Origin: Achromobacter sp. MFA1 R4
GTDB taxonomy: Bacteria > Pseudomonadota > Gammaproteobacteria > Burkholderiales > Burkholderiaceae_B
DNA length: 64,000 bases
Reading direction: 5' to 3'
Assembly (NCBI RefSeq): GCF_900156745.1
Contig: NZ_LT707065.1
Coordinates: 310,001-374,000 of the forward strand
Shown here: positions 51,776 through 60,949 of the stretch, piece after piece
Position numbering within the stretch: position 1 is the first letter of the stretch
Layout of the letters: the number at the start of each line of letters is the position of its first letter
Translations under genes and position numbers: made by a program
Notes under the pieces: generated by a model
What the model was told of the DNA's origin: nothing
The model's input: the letters and a program-made list of their open reading frames with translations, nothing else
Databases searched by the model: none

Positions 51776-52504
51776 TCAATGCAGGATGCGCTCAAGAAAC
51801 GCGCGTGTGCGTTCGTGCCGAGGGCGGTCGAAGAATGCGTCCGGCGCGGCCGATTCCAGGATACGGCCGCCGTCCATGAAGACGACCCGGTCTGCCACGC
51901 TGCGTGCAAAGCCCATCTCGTGCGTCACGCACAGCATGGTCATGCCATCGTCGGCCAACGAGGTCATGGTGTCGAGCACCTCCTTGACCATTTCCGGGTC
52001 CAGGGCGGACGTGGGTTCGTCGAACAGCATGATGCGCGGCTGCATGCACAACGAGCGCGCGATGGCCGCGCGCTGTTGTTGCCCGCCGGACAACTGGCCC
52101 GGATACTTGTCCGCCTGGTCCAGGATGCGCACCCGCGCCAGGTATTGCAGCGCCAGTTCGGCGGCCTGCGGGCGCGCCATGCGCTTGACGTGCATGGGCG
52201 CCAGGATGCAATTTTCCAGCACGGTCAGGTGCGGAAACAGATTGAAGTGCTGGAACACCATCCCCGCATCCGCGCGCACTTCGTCGATGGCGCGCAGGTC
52301 GTCGGCAAGCTCCACCCCGTTGACCACGATGCGGCCTTCCTGATGGCGTTCCAGCCGATTGATGCAGCGGATCATCGTGGACTTGCCCGACCCCGAAGGC
52401 CCGCAGATCACCAGACGTTCACCGACGGCCACCTGCAGGTCTATGTCATGCAGCACCTGAAAATCGCCATACCATTTGCTCATGCCGGATATGCTGACGG
52501 CCAT
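51776..52504 (-). CDS. aapP: amino acid ABC transporter ATP-binding protein (AapP/GlnQ type)
   Basis: A 242-residue ATPase: Walker [10 protein letters not shown] (near 35), Q-loop [13 protein letters not shown], signature [15 protein letters not shown], Walker [15 protein letters not shown], and switch His in CVTHEMG. It is the fourth gene of a leftward aapJQMP-order operon. The Met at 52504 gives the normal family length; a TTG at 52537 would add eleven residues. Confidence 0.9.
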   Translation of the reverse strand: MAVSISGMSKWYGDFQVLHDIDLQVAVGERLVICGPSGSGKSTMIRCINRLERHQEGRIVVNGVELADDLRAIDEVRADAGMVFQHFNLFPHLTVLENCILAPMHVKRMARPQAAELALQYLARVRILDQADKYPGQLSGGQQQRAAIARSLCMQPRIMLFDEPTSALDPEMVKEVLDTMTSLADDGMTMLCVTHEMGFARSVADRVVFMDGGRILESAAPDAFFDRPRHERTRAFLERILH

Positions 52505-52533
52505 GGGCGCGGCCTCGCCGCCTTGTTGCTGGT

Positions 52534-53628
52534 TCAACGGAGTTCCCCTTTTTTGAAGCGCCGCTCCAGCCACATCGAATAGCGCGACAGGCCGAAGCAG
52601 ATGCAGAAATAGATGCTGGCAATGAAGAGATAGGTCTCGACATAGGGCGTGGGCCAGGCCGGATCCGTCAAGGCGGCGCGCCCCGAACTGAGCAGGTCGA
52701 ACAGCCCGACGATCAGCACCAGGCTGGTGTTCTTGATCATCACGATGGCGGTGTTGGTGAGCGGTGCGATCACCTTGCGCACTGCCTGCGGCAGCACCAC
52801 CAGCCGCGTCATCTGCCACCACGACAGGCCCAGCGCGCGCGAGGCTTCCATCTGCCCCGCCGGCAGCGACTGCAGGCCGCCACGGATCACCTCGGCCAGG
52901 TAGGCGGCCGAAAAAACCGTAAGCGCGATGCCGGCGCGCAGCAGGCTGTCGATGGTCATGCCAGCCGGCAGCATGATGGGCAGAACGATGGATGCCATGA
53001 ACAACAGACTGATCAGCGGCAGGCCGCGGATCAGCTCGATGACGCACGTGGCGATGAAGCGCGCCATCGGCAGCGACCCGCGCCGGGCCAGTGCCAGCAG
53101 GATGCCCAGCGGCATGCCCACCCCCAGCGCGCATACCGCCAGCAGCAGCGTCACGGGCAGGCCGCCCCACGATGCGGTGGGCACTGGGGTCAGGCCCGCC
53201 CAGCCGCCCTGCATCAGCGCCAGCGACCCGGCCATGCCCGCCAGCCACAGCCAGACCGTGCGCAGCCGCCATTGGCGGGGGTCGAGCGACACGACCACCA
53301 TCGCCAGGATGACCACGCACACCACGGCGGGCCGCCATTGCTCGCCGCGCGGATAAATGCCGAACAAAATCTGATTCAGCTTTTCGGCCAGGAACGCCCA
53401 GCAGGCTCCGCTGGCCTGCCGGCACATGGCGCCGGGTTCACCCGGCCAGACGGCATTCAACAGCGACCAGTCAATGAACCGCCCCAGGGCATAGAGCGCC
53501 AGCCCAAGTGCCAGCACGGTGGCGATACTGCTGTAAACGCTGCCGAACAGGCGCTGGGCCACGCCCGCCCGGCGATCCACCGGCGCCGGCCGGGAAGGCA
53601 TGTCTGTAGAGATCACGGTCGTATTCAT
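52534..53628 (-). CDS. aapM: amino acid ABC transporter permease (AapM/YhdY type)
   Basis: A 364-residue permease, longer than simple HisM types because of an N-terminal extension with about three extra hydrophobic segments, as in AapM. The EAA loop is [20 protein letters not shown] near residue 270. It overlaps the AapQ-type gene by four bases (ATGA) and forms the channel with it. Confidence 0.88.
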   Translation of the reverse strand: MNTTVISTDMPSRPAPVDRRAGVAQRLFGSVYSSIATVLALGLALYALGRFIDWSLLNAVWPGEPGAMCRQASGACWAFLAEKLNQILFGIYPRGEQWRPAVVCVVILAMVVVSLDPRQWRLRTVWLWLAGMAGSLALMQGGWAGLTPVPTASWGGLPVTLLLAVCALGVGMPLGILLALARRGSLPMARFIATCVIELIRGLPLISLLFMASIVLPIMLPAGMTIDSLLRAGIALTVFSAAYLAEVIRGGLQSLPAGQMEASRALGLSWWQMTRLVVLPQAVRKVIAPLTNTAIVMIKNTSLVLIVGLFDLLSSGRAALTDPAWPTPYVETYLFIASIYFCICFGLSRYSMWLERRFKKGELR

Positions 53629-54767
53629 TTGCGTTCGGTCCGCAGGATGCGCCGGTTGTAGAGGTTCATGAACAGCGACACGCTCAGGCTGATGCACAGA
53701 TACACGCCCATCAGGATCGCCAAGCCTTCGATGGCCTGCCCGGTCTGGTTGATGGTGGTGGTGATCACGAACGACAGGTCCGGATACCCCACCGCGAGCG
53801 CCAGCGTGGTGTTCTTCACGATCGACAGGTACTGGCTGGTCATGGGCGGCACGATCACGCGCAGCGACTGCGGCACGATCACGTGGCGCAGCGTGGTCCA
53901 GGGCCGCAGGCCAAGCGACTGCGCCGCCTCCCATTGCCCTTGCGCAACGGCCTCGATTCCGCCGCGGATGATCTCGCCCGAGAACGCCGCCGAGTACAGC
54001 GTCAGGCCCACCAGCAGCGCGGTGAATTCAGGCGTGAGCGCGGTACCGCCGACGAAATTGAGTCCGCGCAGTTGCGGCGCGGTGGTGCTTAATGTCAGGC
54101 CGCCCCACTGCCAGGCCGCGACGCCCGCCAACGCCGTCACGGCGATCAGGATGCGGCCCAGCGGCAGGGAGGGACGATGCCTGCGCAGCGGACGCAGGCC
54201 CCACCACGCCAACAGCGCAGCCACCAGCACGCCCGCCAACGGCAGCCAGTCGCCCTGCGACTGCACGCTGGGAAAAAACAGGCCGCGAATCGACAGGAAT
54301 ACGCCCGGCAAGGGGTTGAGCGCCTGCCTGGGCGAAGGCAGATTGATGGTGACCAGGCTATACCAGAACAGCAGTTGCACCACCAACGGGGTATTGCGCG
54401 TGATTTCCAGATAGAGCGTGGCGATGCCATGCACCAGCGGATGCCGGCTGCGGCGCGCCAGCGCCAGCAGGAACCCCAGCACCGTCGAGGCCACGATCAC
54501 CAGCGCCGAGATATGCAGCGTGTTGACCAGTCCGACGGCGAACGCGCGCGCATAGCTGTCAGTAGGCCGGTAGGCCAGCAAGCTTTCCGACACCGGGAAG
54601 CGCGCGGCGTCCCCCAGATAGCCGAAGCCGGTGGTGATGCCGCGCTGGGTCAGGTTGTCGTGCGCGTTCCACACCAGCCAGGACAGCGTGCCGAAGAAAG
54701 CGCAGGCAATGAGCCCCTGCGCCAGCACGGATCGCGCCCGCGCGTCGTACCAAAGTCGCTTGAACAT
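53625..54767 (-). CDS. aapQ: amino acid ABC transporter permease (AapQ/YhdX type)
   Basis: A 380-residue permease with AapQ hallmarks: an N-terminal helix followed by a periplasmic segment (NAHDNLTQRGITTGFGYL), YLEITRNTPLVVQLLFWYS, and the EAA loop AAQSLGLRPWTTLRHVIVPQS. The start ATG at 54767 is 25 bp after the stop of the binding-protein gene. It is the second gene of the importer operon. Confidence 0.88.
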   Translation of the reverse strand: MFKRLWYDARARSVLAQGLIACAFFGTLSWLVWNAHDNLTQRGITTGFGYLGDAARFPVSESLLAYRPTDSYARAFAVGLVNTLHISALVIVASTVLGFLLALARRSRHPLVHGIATLYLEITRNTPLVVQLLFWYSLVTINLPSPRQALNPLPGVFLSIRGLFFPSVQSQGDWLPLAGVLVAALLAWWGLRPLRRHRPSLPLGRILIAVTALAGVAAWQWGGLTLSTTAPQLRGLNFVGGTALTPEFTALLVGLTLYSAAFSGEIIRGGIEAVAQGQWEAAQSLGLRPWTTLRHVIVPQSLRVIVPPMTSQYLSIVKNTTLALAVGYPDLSFVITTTINQTGQAIEGLAILMGVYLCISLSVSLFMNLYNRRILRTERK

Positions 54768-54792
54768 GAATCAGCCCCGCCCGGCTTGCGGG

Positions 54793-55872
54793 TCAGTTGA
54801 AGACGTAGGGGTACATCAGGCCGCCGTCGCGATACAGCCGGTTCAAGCCGCGCTCAAGCTTCAAAGGGCTGTTCTTGCCGACATTGCGTTCGAACATCTC
54901 GCCGTAATTGCCCTGCGCCTTGACGATGTTGTAGGCCCAGCGCTCGTCCAGGCCCAACGCCTTGCCGTTGCCCGGTTCGACGCCCAAAAAGCGCGCGATG
55001 CGTGGATCGTCCGACTTGAGCATGGCGTCCACATTGGCCTGCGTGATGCCCATGTCTTCGGCCGCGATCGGCACCTGGACCACGAATTTGACGATGTCGA
55101 ACCAGCGGTCATCGCCATGGCGCACCGCGGGAGTCAGGGCTTCGCTGTTGCCGCTGGCCGGAAAGATGATGTAGTCGTCCGGGTTTTGCGCCTGCGTGGC
55201 GCGCACCGCCGCCAGCGCCGACGAGTCCGTGATCAGGCCGTCGCAGCGCCCCGTGAAGAAGGCTTGGCGCGAGGCGGCCACGTTGTCGAACAAGACCGTC
55301 TTCAAGCCCAGTTTGAACTTGCGCGACAGGTCGGCCACCGTCACTTCGTTGGTCGACCCGGTCTGCACGCAGATGGTGGCGCCCTGCATGTCCTTGGTCT
55401 GGGTAATACCCAGATCCTTGCGCACCATGAAGGCGTCGTACTCGTAGTAATTGGGATAGGTGAAGTTGATGCCGTTGGCATCGCGCCGCAGGGTCCAGGA
55501 CGTGGTGCGCGGCAGCACGTCGATCTGCCCGGTCTGCAGGGCGGTCAGACGCTGCTGACCGGTCAACGGAACGAAGCGCACCTTGGCGCCGTCACCCAGC
55601 ACGGCAATCGCGATGGCGCGGCAGGTTTCAACGTCCAGCCCCTTCCAGTTGCCGTCTTTGTCGGGCGCGGAAAAGCCCGTGGTGCCGTGGCCGGATCCGC
55701 AGATCACATAGCCGCGGGCACGGATCTGGTCCACGGTCGGGCTGTTGCTGGACGCGGAAACCGCCGGTGCTGCCGGGCTGGCCGGTGAGGGAGTCTGCGC
55801 GCCGGCAAAGGCGGGCAGAATGGCGGCGGCGCCCAGGATGAGCGCGCGCGTAACGGTATGGATACGGTACAT
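54793..55872 (-). CDS. aapJ: amino acid ABC transporter substrate-binding protein (AapJ/YhdW type)
   Basis: A 359-residue periplasmic receptor. Signal peptide (about 1-25, ending FAGAQ), then a Pro/Ser-rich linker, then the binding core starting VDQIRARGYVICGSGHGTTGF. ATICVQTGSTNEVTV and GRCDGLITDSSAL are typical of AapJ. Such systems import many L-amino acids. The Met at 55872 follows AGGGGAATTGCC. It heads the operon and lies 68 bp downstream of the MetC-like gene in the same direction. Confidence 0.9.
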   Translation of the reverse strand: MYRIHTVTRALILGAAAILPAFAGAQTPSPASPAAPAVSASSNSPTVDQIRARGYVICGSGHGTTGFSAPDKDGNWKGLDVETCRAIAIAVLGDGAKVRFVPLTGQQRLTALQTGQIDVLPRTTSWTLRRDANGINFTYPNYYEYDAFMVRKDLGITQTKDMQGATICVQTGSTNEVTVADLSRKFKLGLKTVLFDNVAASRQAFFTGRCDGLITDSSALAAVRATQAQNPDDYIIFPASGNSEALTPAVRHGDDRWFDIVKFVVQVPIAAEDMGITQANVDAMLKSDDPRIARFLGVEPGNGKALGLDERWAYNIVKAQGNYGEMFERNVGKNSPLKLERGLNRLYRDGGLMYPYVFN

Positions 55873-55940
55873 GGCAATTCCCCTTGCAATGTGTTGGCGG
55901 GCCATGACGCTCTTGTCGGCGGCTGGCCCCAGGATGGATA

Positions 55941-57092
55941 TCAGCGTGCCTGGCGGGCGTAGGCGTCCAGCGCCCTGCGCAGGTCTTCTTTCAGGATCTC
56001 GACGCCCTCAAGTCCGATCGACAGGCGCACCACCGGCTGGTCCGTGGCCGGATGCACGCGACCGGCCTGCAAAGGCGCGGGATAGTAGGCGGCCAGGCTG
56101 TGCACCCCGCCCCAGCTCGCGCCGATGGAGAAGTGTTCCAGCGTGTCAAAGAAACCGTTGAATGCCTGCTCCGGCGCCGGCTTCAGGATCAAGGAGAACA
56201 GGCAGCCGTTGGTGCGGAAATCGCGCCGCCACAGAGCATGGCCGTCATCGCCTTCAAGCGGCGGATACAGCAGCCGCTCCACCTGCGGTTGCGCCTGCAG
56301 CCACTGCGCGATCTCCAGCGTGGCGGCGCTTTGCGCGCGGACGCGAAGGTCCAGGGTTTCCAGGCCGCGCAGCACCAGAAAGCAATCTTCCGGGCTGACC
56401 TGCTGGCCCAGGATGCTCTGCGTTTCCCGCAGGACTGCGTAGTGGCCGGCATCATTCAGGCTGACGCTGCCCATCAGCACATCGGAATGGCCGCTGAAGA
56501 ACTTGGTGGCGGCCTCGACACTGAAATCCACGCCATGCGCCAAGGGCTGGAACCCCAGCGGGCTGGCCCAGGTGTTGTCCATCATCGTCAGCACGCCATG
56601 GCGGCGCGCCACCTCGGCAATCGCCGGAATGTCGGCCATTTCCATCGTGACGGTGCCGGGCGCTTCCATGCAGATCATGCGCGTGGCGGGCCGGATCAGC
56701 GCCTCGATCTCCGCGCCGATGGCGGGCCGGTAGATCTCGACCTCCACGCCCATGTGGGCCAGCCACTTCTCGGCAAAGGTCTTGAGCGCGCCATAGCAGG
56801 CCGCCGACACCAGCAGGTGATCGCCGCCGCGCACGAAGCCCATCACGACGGTCATCAGCGCCGACGCGCCGGAGGGGGTGATCACACAGTGGCGGGCGCC
56901 TTCGAGCGCCGCGATGCGTTGCTCCAAAAGGCGCGCCGTGGGCGTGCCGGTAATGCCGTAGCTGTAGCCGTCGGGCTGGCGTTGCTTTCGGTTGACGAAG
57001 TCGGCAAGTGAGCCGAACACCACCGTGGAGGCACGTTGGACGGCCGGCGACAGGCTGGCGAAATCGGTATTCGGAGGGCTGGTGTTGTTCAT
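55941..57092 (-). CDS. Cys/Met metabolism PLP enzyme, cystathionine beta-lyase-like
   Basis: A 383-residue gamma-family PLP enzyme. The PLP lysine is K197 in EAATKFFSGHSDVLMG, and the preceding MDNTWASPLGFQPL and YGITGTPTARLLEQRIAALEG are those of MetC-type cystathionine beta-lyases. These cleave the C-S bond of cystathionine, cystine or related thioethers to pyruvate, ammonia and a thiol. The downstream aap-type importer suggests use of an imported sulfur amino acid. It is divergent from a LysR gene, its probable regulator. Confidence 0.88.
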   Translation of the reverse strand: MNNTSPPNTDFASLSPAVQRASTVVFGSLADFVNRKQRQPDGYSYGITGTPTARLLEQRIAALEGARHCVITPSGASALMTVVMGFVRGGDHLLVSAACYGALKTFAEKWLAHMGVEVEIYRPAIGAEIEALIRPATRMICMEAPGTVTMEMADIPAIAEVARRHGVLTMMDNTWASPLGFQPLAHGVDFSVEAATKFFSGHSDVLMGSVSLNDAGHYAVLRETQSILGQQVSPEDCFLVLRGLETLDLRVRAQSAATLEIAQWLQAQPQVERLLYPPLEGDDGHALWRRDFRTNGCLFSLILKPAPEQAFNGFFDTLEHFSIGASWGGVHSLAAYYPAPLQAGRVHPATDQPVVRLSIGLEGVEILKEDLRRALDAYARQAR

Positions 57093-57135
57093 TTAGACTA
57101 ATTTCGGCGCGTGAGAAAGGTCTCGATGCCGTGCA

Positions 57136-57151
57136 GTCTGGACGTTCAGAC
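57136..57151. promoter_or_regulatory. inverted repeat in the MetC-like/LysR divergent gap
   Basis: The perfect 5-6-5 repeat GTCTG-GACGTT-CAGAC lies midway in the 108-bp gap. Its position fits a LysR operator, though its arm spacing is one base longer than the usual T-N11-A. Confidence 0.45.
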
Positions 57152-57200
57152 CAATTCCCTCAACAATTGAACTGACTTAGTTAATAAGCAGGACTTATAT

Positions 57201-58112
57201 ATGGATATGCGTGAGATCCAGGTTTTCCGCGCTGTCATGCAGGCCGGCACGACCAGCAAGGCCGCCAACCTGCTGGGGGTTTCACAACCCGCCATCAGCC
57301 AGTCGATCCGTAAACTCGAAGACACCTCCGGGCTACGCCTGTTTGAACGGGTGCGCGGCCGGCTGGTCCCCACGCCCGAGGCCGGCGCGTTGATGGAAGA
57401 AGTGGATCGCTGCTTCGCAGGTTTCGAACTGATCGAGCACCGCATCCGCAGCCTCAAGTCATTTGGGGTGGGCCGGCTGGCGATCGGCTCCCTGCCCGCC
57501 TTGGGCACCGGCTTCATGCCGCGCGCGATTGCCGCCTTCGGCCTGGCCGACCGCCGCCTGCAGATGTCATTTCAGATCATGAGTTCGCGCGAGGTGCTGC
57601 GCCAGGTCGCGGCGGGCCAGCTCGACTTCGGATTGATGGCCGACGAGCTGTCGGTGCGGGGCCTCGAACACTCGGAATTCCTGCGCACGCCGGGTGTGAT
57701 CGCGATGCACCATCACCATCCGCTCGCCCGCAAGAAGGTGATCGACGCCAGCGACCTGGTCGACCATCCCTTCATTGCGCTCAATCCGGAAGACGCCAGC
57801 CGGCGCCGCCTGGAAGCCGCGATGCAGACGGTCGGGTTGAATCTGCGGCCGATGCTTGAAACCCCCTATTCCAACTCGGTCTGCGAGTTTGCGCTCAATG
57901 GCGCGGGGATCGGCATGGTGCACCCGATCATGGCGCTGGACTATCTGTCGCGCGGGCTCACGATAAAGCGCCTGTCGTTGGACGTCAGCTTCACCAGCCT
58001 GCTGGTGTTCCGCTCGGGCATGCCGCTGTCGGGCAACGCCCGCGAACTTCTGAAAGTCATGCGCATCCAGCTGGAGAGCGATTTGAAGAAGATGCAGGCG
58101 GCGCTGGCGTAG
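57201..58112 (+). CDS. LysR family transcriptional regulator
   Basis: A 303-residue LTTR with HTH VFRAVMQAGTTSKAANLLG and QPAISQSIRKLEDTSGLRLF, and an effector domain from about residue 90 (GRLAIGSLPALGTGFMPRAI). It is divergent from the MetC-like gene and the importer operon and probably controls them in response to a sulfur amino acid or related metabolite. It is the last chromosomal gene before the tRNA-Pro fragment. Confidence 0.9.
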   Translation: MDMREIQVFRAVMQAGTTSKAANLLGVSQPAISQSIRKLEDTSGLRLFERVRGRLVPTPEAGALMEEVDRCFAGFELIEHRIRSLKSFGVGRLAIGSLPALGTGFMPRAIAAFGLADRRLQMSFQIMSSREVLRQVAAGQLDFGLMADELSVRGLEHSEFLRTPGVIAMHHHHPLARKKVIDASDLVDHPFIALNPEDASRRRLEAAMQTVGLNLRPMLETPYSNSVCEFALNGAGIGMVHPIMALDYLSRGLTIKRLSLDVSFTSLLVFRSGMPLSGNARELLKVMRIQLESDLKKMQAALA

Positions 58113-58185
58113 CGCAACAGGAGGAGTGGCATGGGCAGTCCCACGGGTTGCCTTCGCAGTGTTGCTCCATCCGCTGCGCAATGAA

Positions 58186-58220
58186 AAAGGGTTAGCTCAC
58201 CAGAAGTAAGCTAACCCTTT
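58186..58220. terminator. terminator of the original tRNA-Pro gene
   Basis: Perfect arms AAAGGGTTAGCT (58186-58197) and AGCTAACCCTTT (58209-58220). On the minus strand the hairpin is followed by TTTTT. It directly follows the 3' end of the tRNA-Pro fragment in the tRNA's direction, as a native tRNA terminator would, and also closes the LysR gene on the plus strand. Confidence 0.85.
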
Positions 58221-58228
58221 CATTTTTT

Positions 58229-58273
58229 TGGTCGGGGCGGTGGGATTCGAACTCACGACCCTCTGCTCCCAAA
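58229..58273 (-). other. attachment site: 3' half of tRNA-Pro(UGG)
   Basis: The minus strand carries the anticodon loop TTTGGGA (anticodon TGG), the 3' anticodon-stem arm, the variable loop, a complete T arm (GTGAGTTCGAATCCCAC), the acceptor 3' strand and an encoded CCA at 58231-58229. The sequence leaves the tRNA at 58274, where the 5' anticodon stem should begin; no 5' half exists in the window. This is the scar left when an element integrates at the anticodon loop of tRNA-Pro. An integrase gene follows 180 bp away. Confidence 0.85.
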
Positions 58274-58283
58274 TTAGAAACGC

Positions 58284-58366
58284 GCGAACGTCGGCGAACG
58301 TCAGCGAACGAATAACCAACTGATTCATAAGGCTTTATACAAATTTCCTTGTTCGTCGACGTTCGC
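58284..58366. repeat. direct and inverted GCGAACG repeats beside att
   Basis: GCGAACG occurs at 58284, 58294 and 58304, exactly 10 bp apart, and inverted (CGTTCGC) at 58360-58366 with flanking similarity (GTCGACG...). One-helical-turn spacing beside an att site suggests arm-type sites for the integrase or sites for its excisionase. Confidence 0.6.
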
Positions 58367-58390
58367 TAATGTACGCTGACAGCCGCAAAA

Positions 58391-58414
58391 ATGTTGTCCC
58401 ATATGTTGTCCCAT
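58391..58414. repeat. 12-bp tandem duplication upstream of integrase
   Basis: ATGTTGTCCCAT is present twice back to back (58391-58402, 58403-58414), 40 bp before the integrase ATG. It may be a binding site for autoregulation of the integrase promoter. Confidence 0.7.
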
Positions 58415-58454
58415 ATGGCGCATGAGGCAGAAGAATGGAGAGATTCGAGGAAAT

Positions 58455-59945
58455 ATGACGAGATACCCAAAACGCGGAAAAGGTGCGCGGTGGACCGTCA
58501 AAGAACTGGAAGCGGTACCGGCGGAATGGGTCGGTGATCACCTGGCCGATGGGGACGGCCTGACTGGGGAAATCCGCATTCAGCGCGGCACGATGGCCGT
58601 GGTGTGGCGATACGCCTATCGCATGGGCGACAAGGTAAAGAGATTCTACTGCGGCTCATGGCCGGAGCGCACACTCGACGAGATCCGCTCCGCCAGGAAC
58701 AAAGCGCGGGCGGACATTAAGGCGGGCCGCAATCCGTCAGCCGTCCGCGACTTGGAAAAAGCCCAGGTGCGGGAAGCTATGGCAGCTGAATCTGCCGCTG
58801 TAACCGCCGCTGAAGAAGAGGCCACGACCGACGCCCTGTCGTTCCAAGAGATGTATAAAAGCTGGCTGGAATCGGGAGTGAAGCGAGCAGATGGCAACAC
58901 CGAGGTGAAGCGCATCGTTGAAAAGGACGTGCTTCCCTTGATCGGTGATACTCCCGTGCGATCAATTCGCGAGAAGGATATTGAGCGAGTGATCCGATCG
59001 ATTGTCGGCCGCGGTTGCAATCGGCTTGCCGAGGTGACCTACCAAATACTGGGCCAGATGTTCCATTGGGCAGAAAAGCGCCAACCATGGCGAAAGCTGC
59101 TTTCGGAAGGAAATCCGGTTGAGCTGGTTGAGCTCGGGGTGCTCCTGGCGGACGATTACGACCCGGATAACGCGCGCGAACGCGTTCTCCCGCCTATTGA
59201 GATTGTCGAGCTTCAGACTCGATACCGCGAGTTGGAGGAGCAGTATCTCGCTTCGGATGACAAGCGAAAGAGGAAGCCTCCATCCAAGGCGTTGCAGGCA
59301 GTTTCCTGGATCTGTTTGAGCACGCTATGCCGGATAGGGGAACTGCACCTAACCGAAATTACGCATCTCGATCTCCGAGAAGGTACGTGGTTCATTCCCA
59401 AGGCGAACGTCAAGGGCAGAAAATCACAGAAGCGCGACCACCTGGTCTTTCTGTCACCCTTCGCAGTCGAGCATTTCGAGACCCTTGTCAGCTTGGCAGG
59501 ATCATCCCGCTGGCTCCTACCTTCGCGCGACAATGATGACGCGGGGGTAGACCAACCGATGTACAAGCAGGCCTTTACTAAGCAAATCAAAGATCGGCAA
59601 GCCATGTTCAACGGAAAGCCCAAAGCACGCCGCGCTTCGGACAACTCCCTGGTGCTCGGCAAAGGCCAAAACGGCAATTGGACGCCTCATGATTTACGGC
59701 GAACGGGGTCGACCATCATGGAATCACTGGGAATCGATCCCAACATCATCGACCGCTGCCAAAATCACGTCATTCACACGGGCAAGAACCGTGTCAGGCG
59801 GCACTACCAGCTCTACGACTACGCCGACGAGAAGCAAGCAGCATGGGCGAAGCTCGGCGACTATTTGGAAAGACTGCTGTCGGGAGCCGTGGCGCCAGCC
59901 GAGCTTCAAAAGCGGCTGACCGCCAAGCAACTACTCGCGGCGTAA
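58455..59945 (+). CDS. tyrosine recombinase/integrase
   Basis: A 496-residue integrase of the P4-like type with an N-terminal DUF4102-like arm-binding part (about 10-110), a core-binding domain (about 125-230) and a catalytic domain. Catalytic residues are visible: R293 (LCRIGELHL), H412 and R415 (TPHDLRRTG), H438 (QNHVI) and Y451 (RRHYQLYDY). The ATG at 58455 is chosen over 58422 because GAGGA lies 5 bp upstream. The gene is distinctly less GC-rich than the chromosome before it. It sits beside the tRNA-Pro scar and should catalyse insertion there. Confidence 0.93.
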   Translation: MTRYPKRGKGARWTVKELEAVPAEWVGDHLADGDGLTGEIRIQRGTMAVVWRYAYRMGDKVKRFYCGSWPERTLDEIRSARNKARADIKAGRNPSAVRDLEKAQVREAMAAESAAVTAAEEEATTDALSFQEMYKSWLESGVKRADGNTEVKRIVEKDVLPLIGDTPVRSIREKDIERVIRSIVGRGCNRLAEVTYQILGQMFHWAEKRQPWRKLLSEGNPVELVELGVLLADDYDPDNARERVLPPIEIVELQTRYRELEEQYLASDDKRKRKPPSKALQAVSWICLSTLCRIGELHLTEITHLDLREGTWFIPKANVKGRKSQKRDHLVFLSPFAVEHFETLVSLAGSSRWLLPSRDNDDAGVDQPMYKQAFTKQIKDRQAMFNGKPKARRASDNSLVLGKGQNGNWTPHDLRRTGSTIMESLGIDPNIIDRCQNHVIHTGKNRVRRHYQLYDYADEKQAAWAKLGDYLERLLSGAVAPAELQKRLTAKQLLAA

Positions 59946-59950
59946 AAAAA

Positions 59951-59976
59951 AGCCGAAGACCGTTCGGTCTCCGGCT
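59951..59976 (-). terminator. rho-independent terminator of the radC-like gene
   Basis: Stem AGCCGAAGACCG / CGGTCTCCGGCT with one mismatch and a TT-containing loop. On the minus strand it is followed by about seven T, right after the stop of the 59998-60537 gene. Confidence 0.85.
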
Positions 59977-59997
59977 GTTGGACGCAGGCGGGCAAGC

Positions 59998-60537
59998 CTA
60001 GATCAAGCCCATCTTGGCCATAGAATGGCCGCTACCTGCCGCCACGATCACGTGGTCGACCAATGTCACATTGACCAGAGCCACGGCGTCCTTCAAGCGC
60101 CGCGTAACCTCAACGTCCGCCCTGCTTGGCTGCGACGAACCCGAGGGATGGTTGTGGGCAATCAAGATGGAATGCGCGTTGTGCCGAATAGCCGCCTTGA
60201 CGACCTCGCGTGGATACACGCTCGTCTCAGACAGCGTGCCTCTGAACATTTCCTCGAAAGCGATCATTCTCAATTGCGCATCAAGGAACATTACGCCGAA
60301 CACCTCCACGTCCGACAGCGCCAGGCGCGTCACGATATAGTCGATGGCGGCGGACGGCTTGTCCACTGGCAAGCGACTACCCAGCGCCCCCTCCAATTGC
60401 TGTGCAGCCGCACGTAGCAGCTCTTCCGGGGTTGCGGCTCGATAGAGGCCGCCCGCCTCGCATACAACCGGGGCGCCCTGGACATCCTGCGGCACCTGCC
60501 TTTCCCCTGCCCAGGCGCGACTGAAACTTAGTTGCAT
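59998..60537 (-). CDS. RadC-like JAB/MPN domain protein
   Basis: A 179-residue protein of the RadC/YeeS type common on genomic islands. The JAMM metal motif is HNHPSGSSQPSRAD, preceded by EEMFRGTLSETSVYPREVVK. It lacks the N-terminal helix-hairpin-helix of full-length RadC. The ATG at 60537 follows TTGGAGAGAG. Its biochemical role is unknown; it travels with mobile elements. Confidence 0.9.
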   Translation of the reverse strand: MQLSFSRAWAGERQVPQDVQGAPVVCEAGGLYRAATPEELLRAAAQQLEGALGSRLPVDKPSAAIDYIVTRLALSDVEVFGVMFLDAQLRMIAFEEMFRGTLSETSVYPREVVKAAIRHNAHSILIAHNHPSGSSQPSRADVEVTRRLKDAVALVNVTLVDHVIVAAGSGHSMAKMGLI

Positions 60538-60745
60538 TGCTCTCTCCAATAGCAAGGGTTGCCTACCAACCCATTAATGTTCGGTCGTCAACAATGGAGG
60601 GTGTCAGAATTGGGGACTCGCCATGCGCAGTCAGCTCTTACCAATGGACATTGGGCTATACCTAGAGCTCACACCTAAGAAGCCAGCTTTCCCGGGCACG
60701 CCGTTTGCTGACTTGACTCGGTTCCACTTTCTCAAAGGAGCGGCA

Positions 60746-60931
60746 ATGTCTGACGATCTAAGTAACCGCGGCCCGGAAGACCGCGCCCGGGTGAACGTCA
60801 ATGAGGCTCACGAGCTCAAATATTGGACGCGTGAATTCGGCGTCACCGAAGACAAGCTTCGGCAGGCCGTAAAGGAAGTTGGCGTTTCCGTCGACGCGCT
60901 CCGGAAGCACTTCTCGTCGCCCCCACGCTGA
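60746..60931 (+). CDS. DUF3606 family small protein
   Basis: A 61-residue protein: an N-terminal polar part (MSDDLSNRGPEDRARVN) followed by ELKYWTREFGVTEDKLRQAV and VGVSVDALRKHF, the DUF3606 pattern. AAAGGAG precedes the ATG. The family is uncharacterised. It lies just before the ligD remnant. Confidence 0.88.
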   Translation: MSDDLSNRGPEDRARVNVNEAHELKYWTREFGVTEDKLRQAVKEVGVSVDALRKHFSSPPR

Positions 60932-60949
60932 GGCGACGCATCCCCACCC

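Noticed and set aside
58229..58310. Complete tRNA gene beside the integrase
   Set aside because: Only the 3' half from the anticodon loop onward is present; no D arm or 5' acceptor strand follows at 58274 onward.
58391..58440. Alternative short frame starting at the duplicated ATGTTGTCCCAT
   Set aside because: It is out of frame with the integrase, lacks a ribosome-binding site and has no recognisable product.
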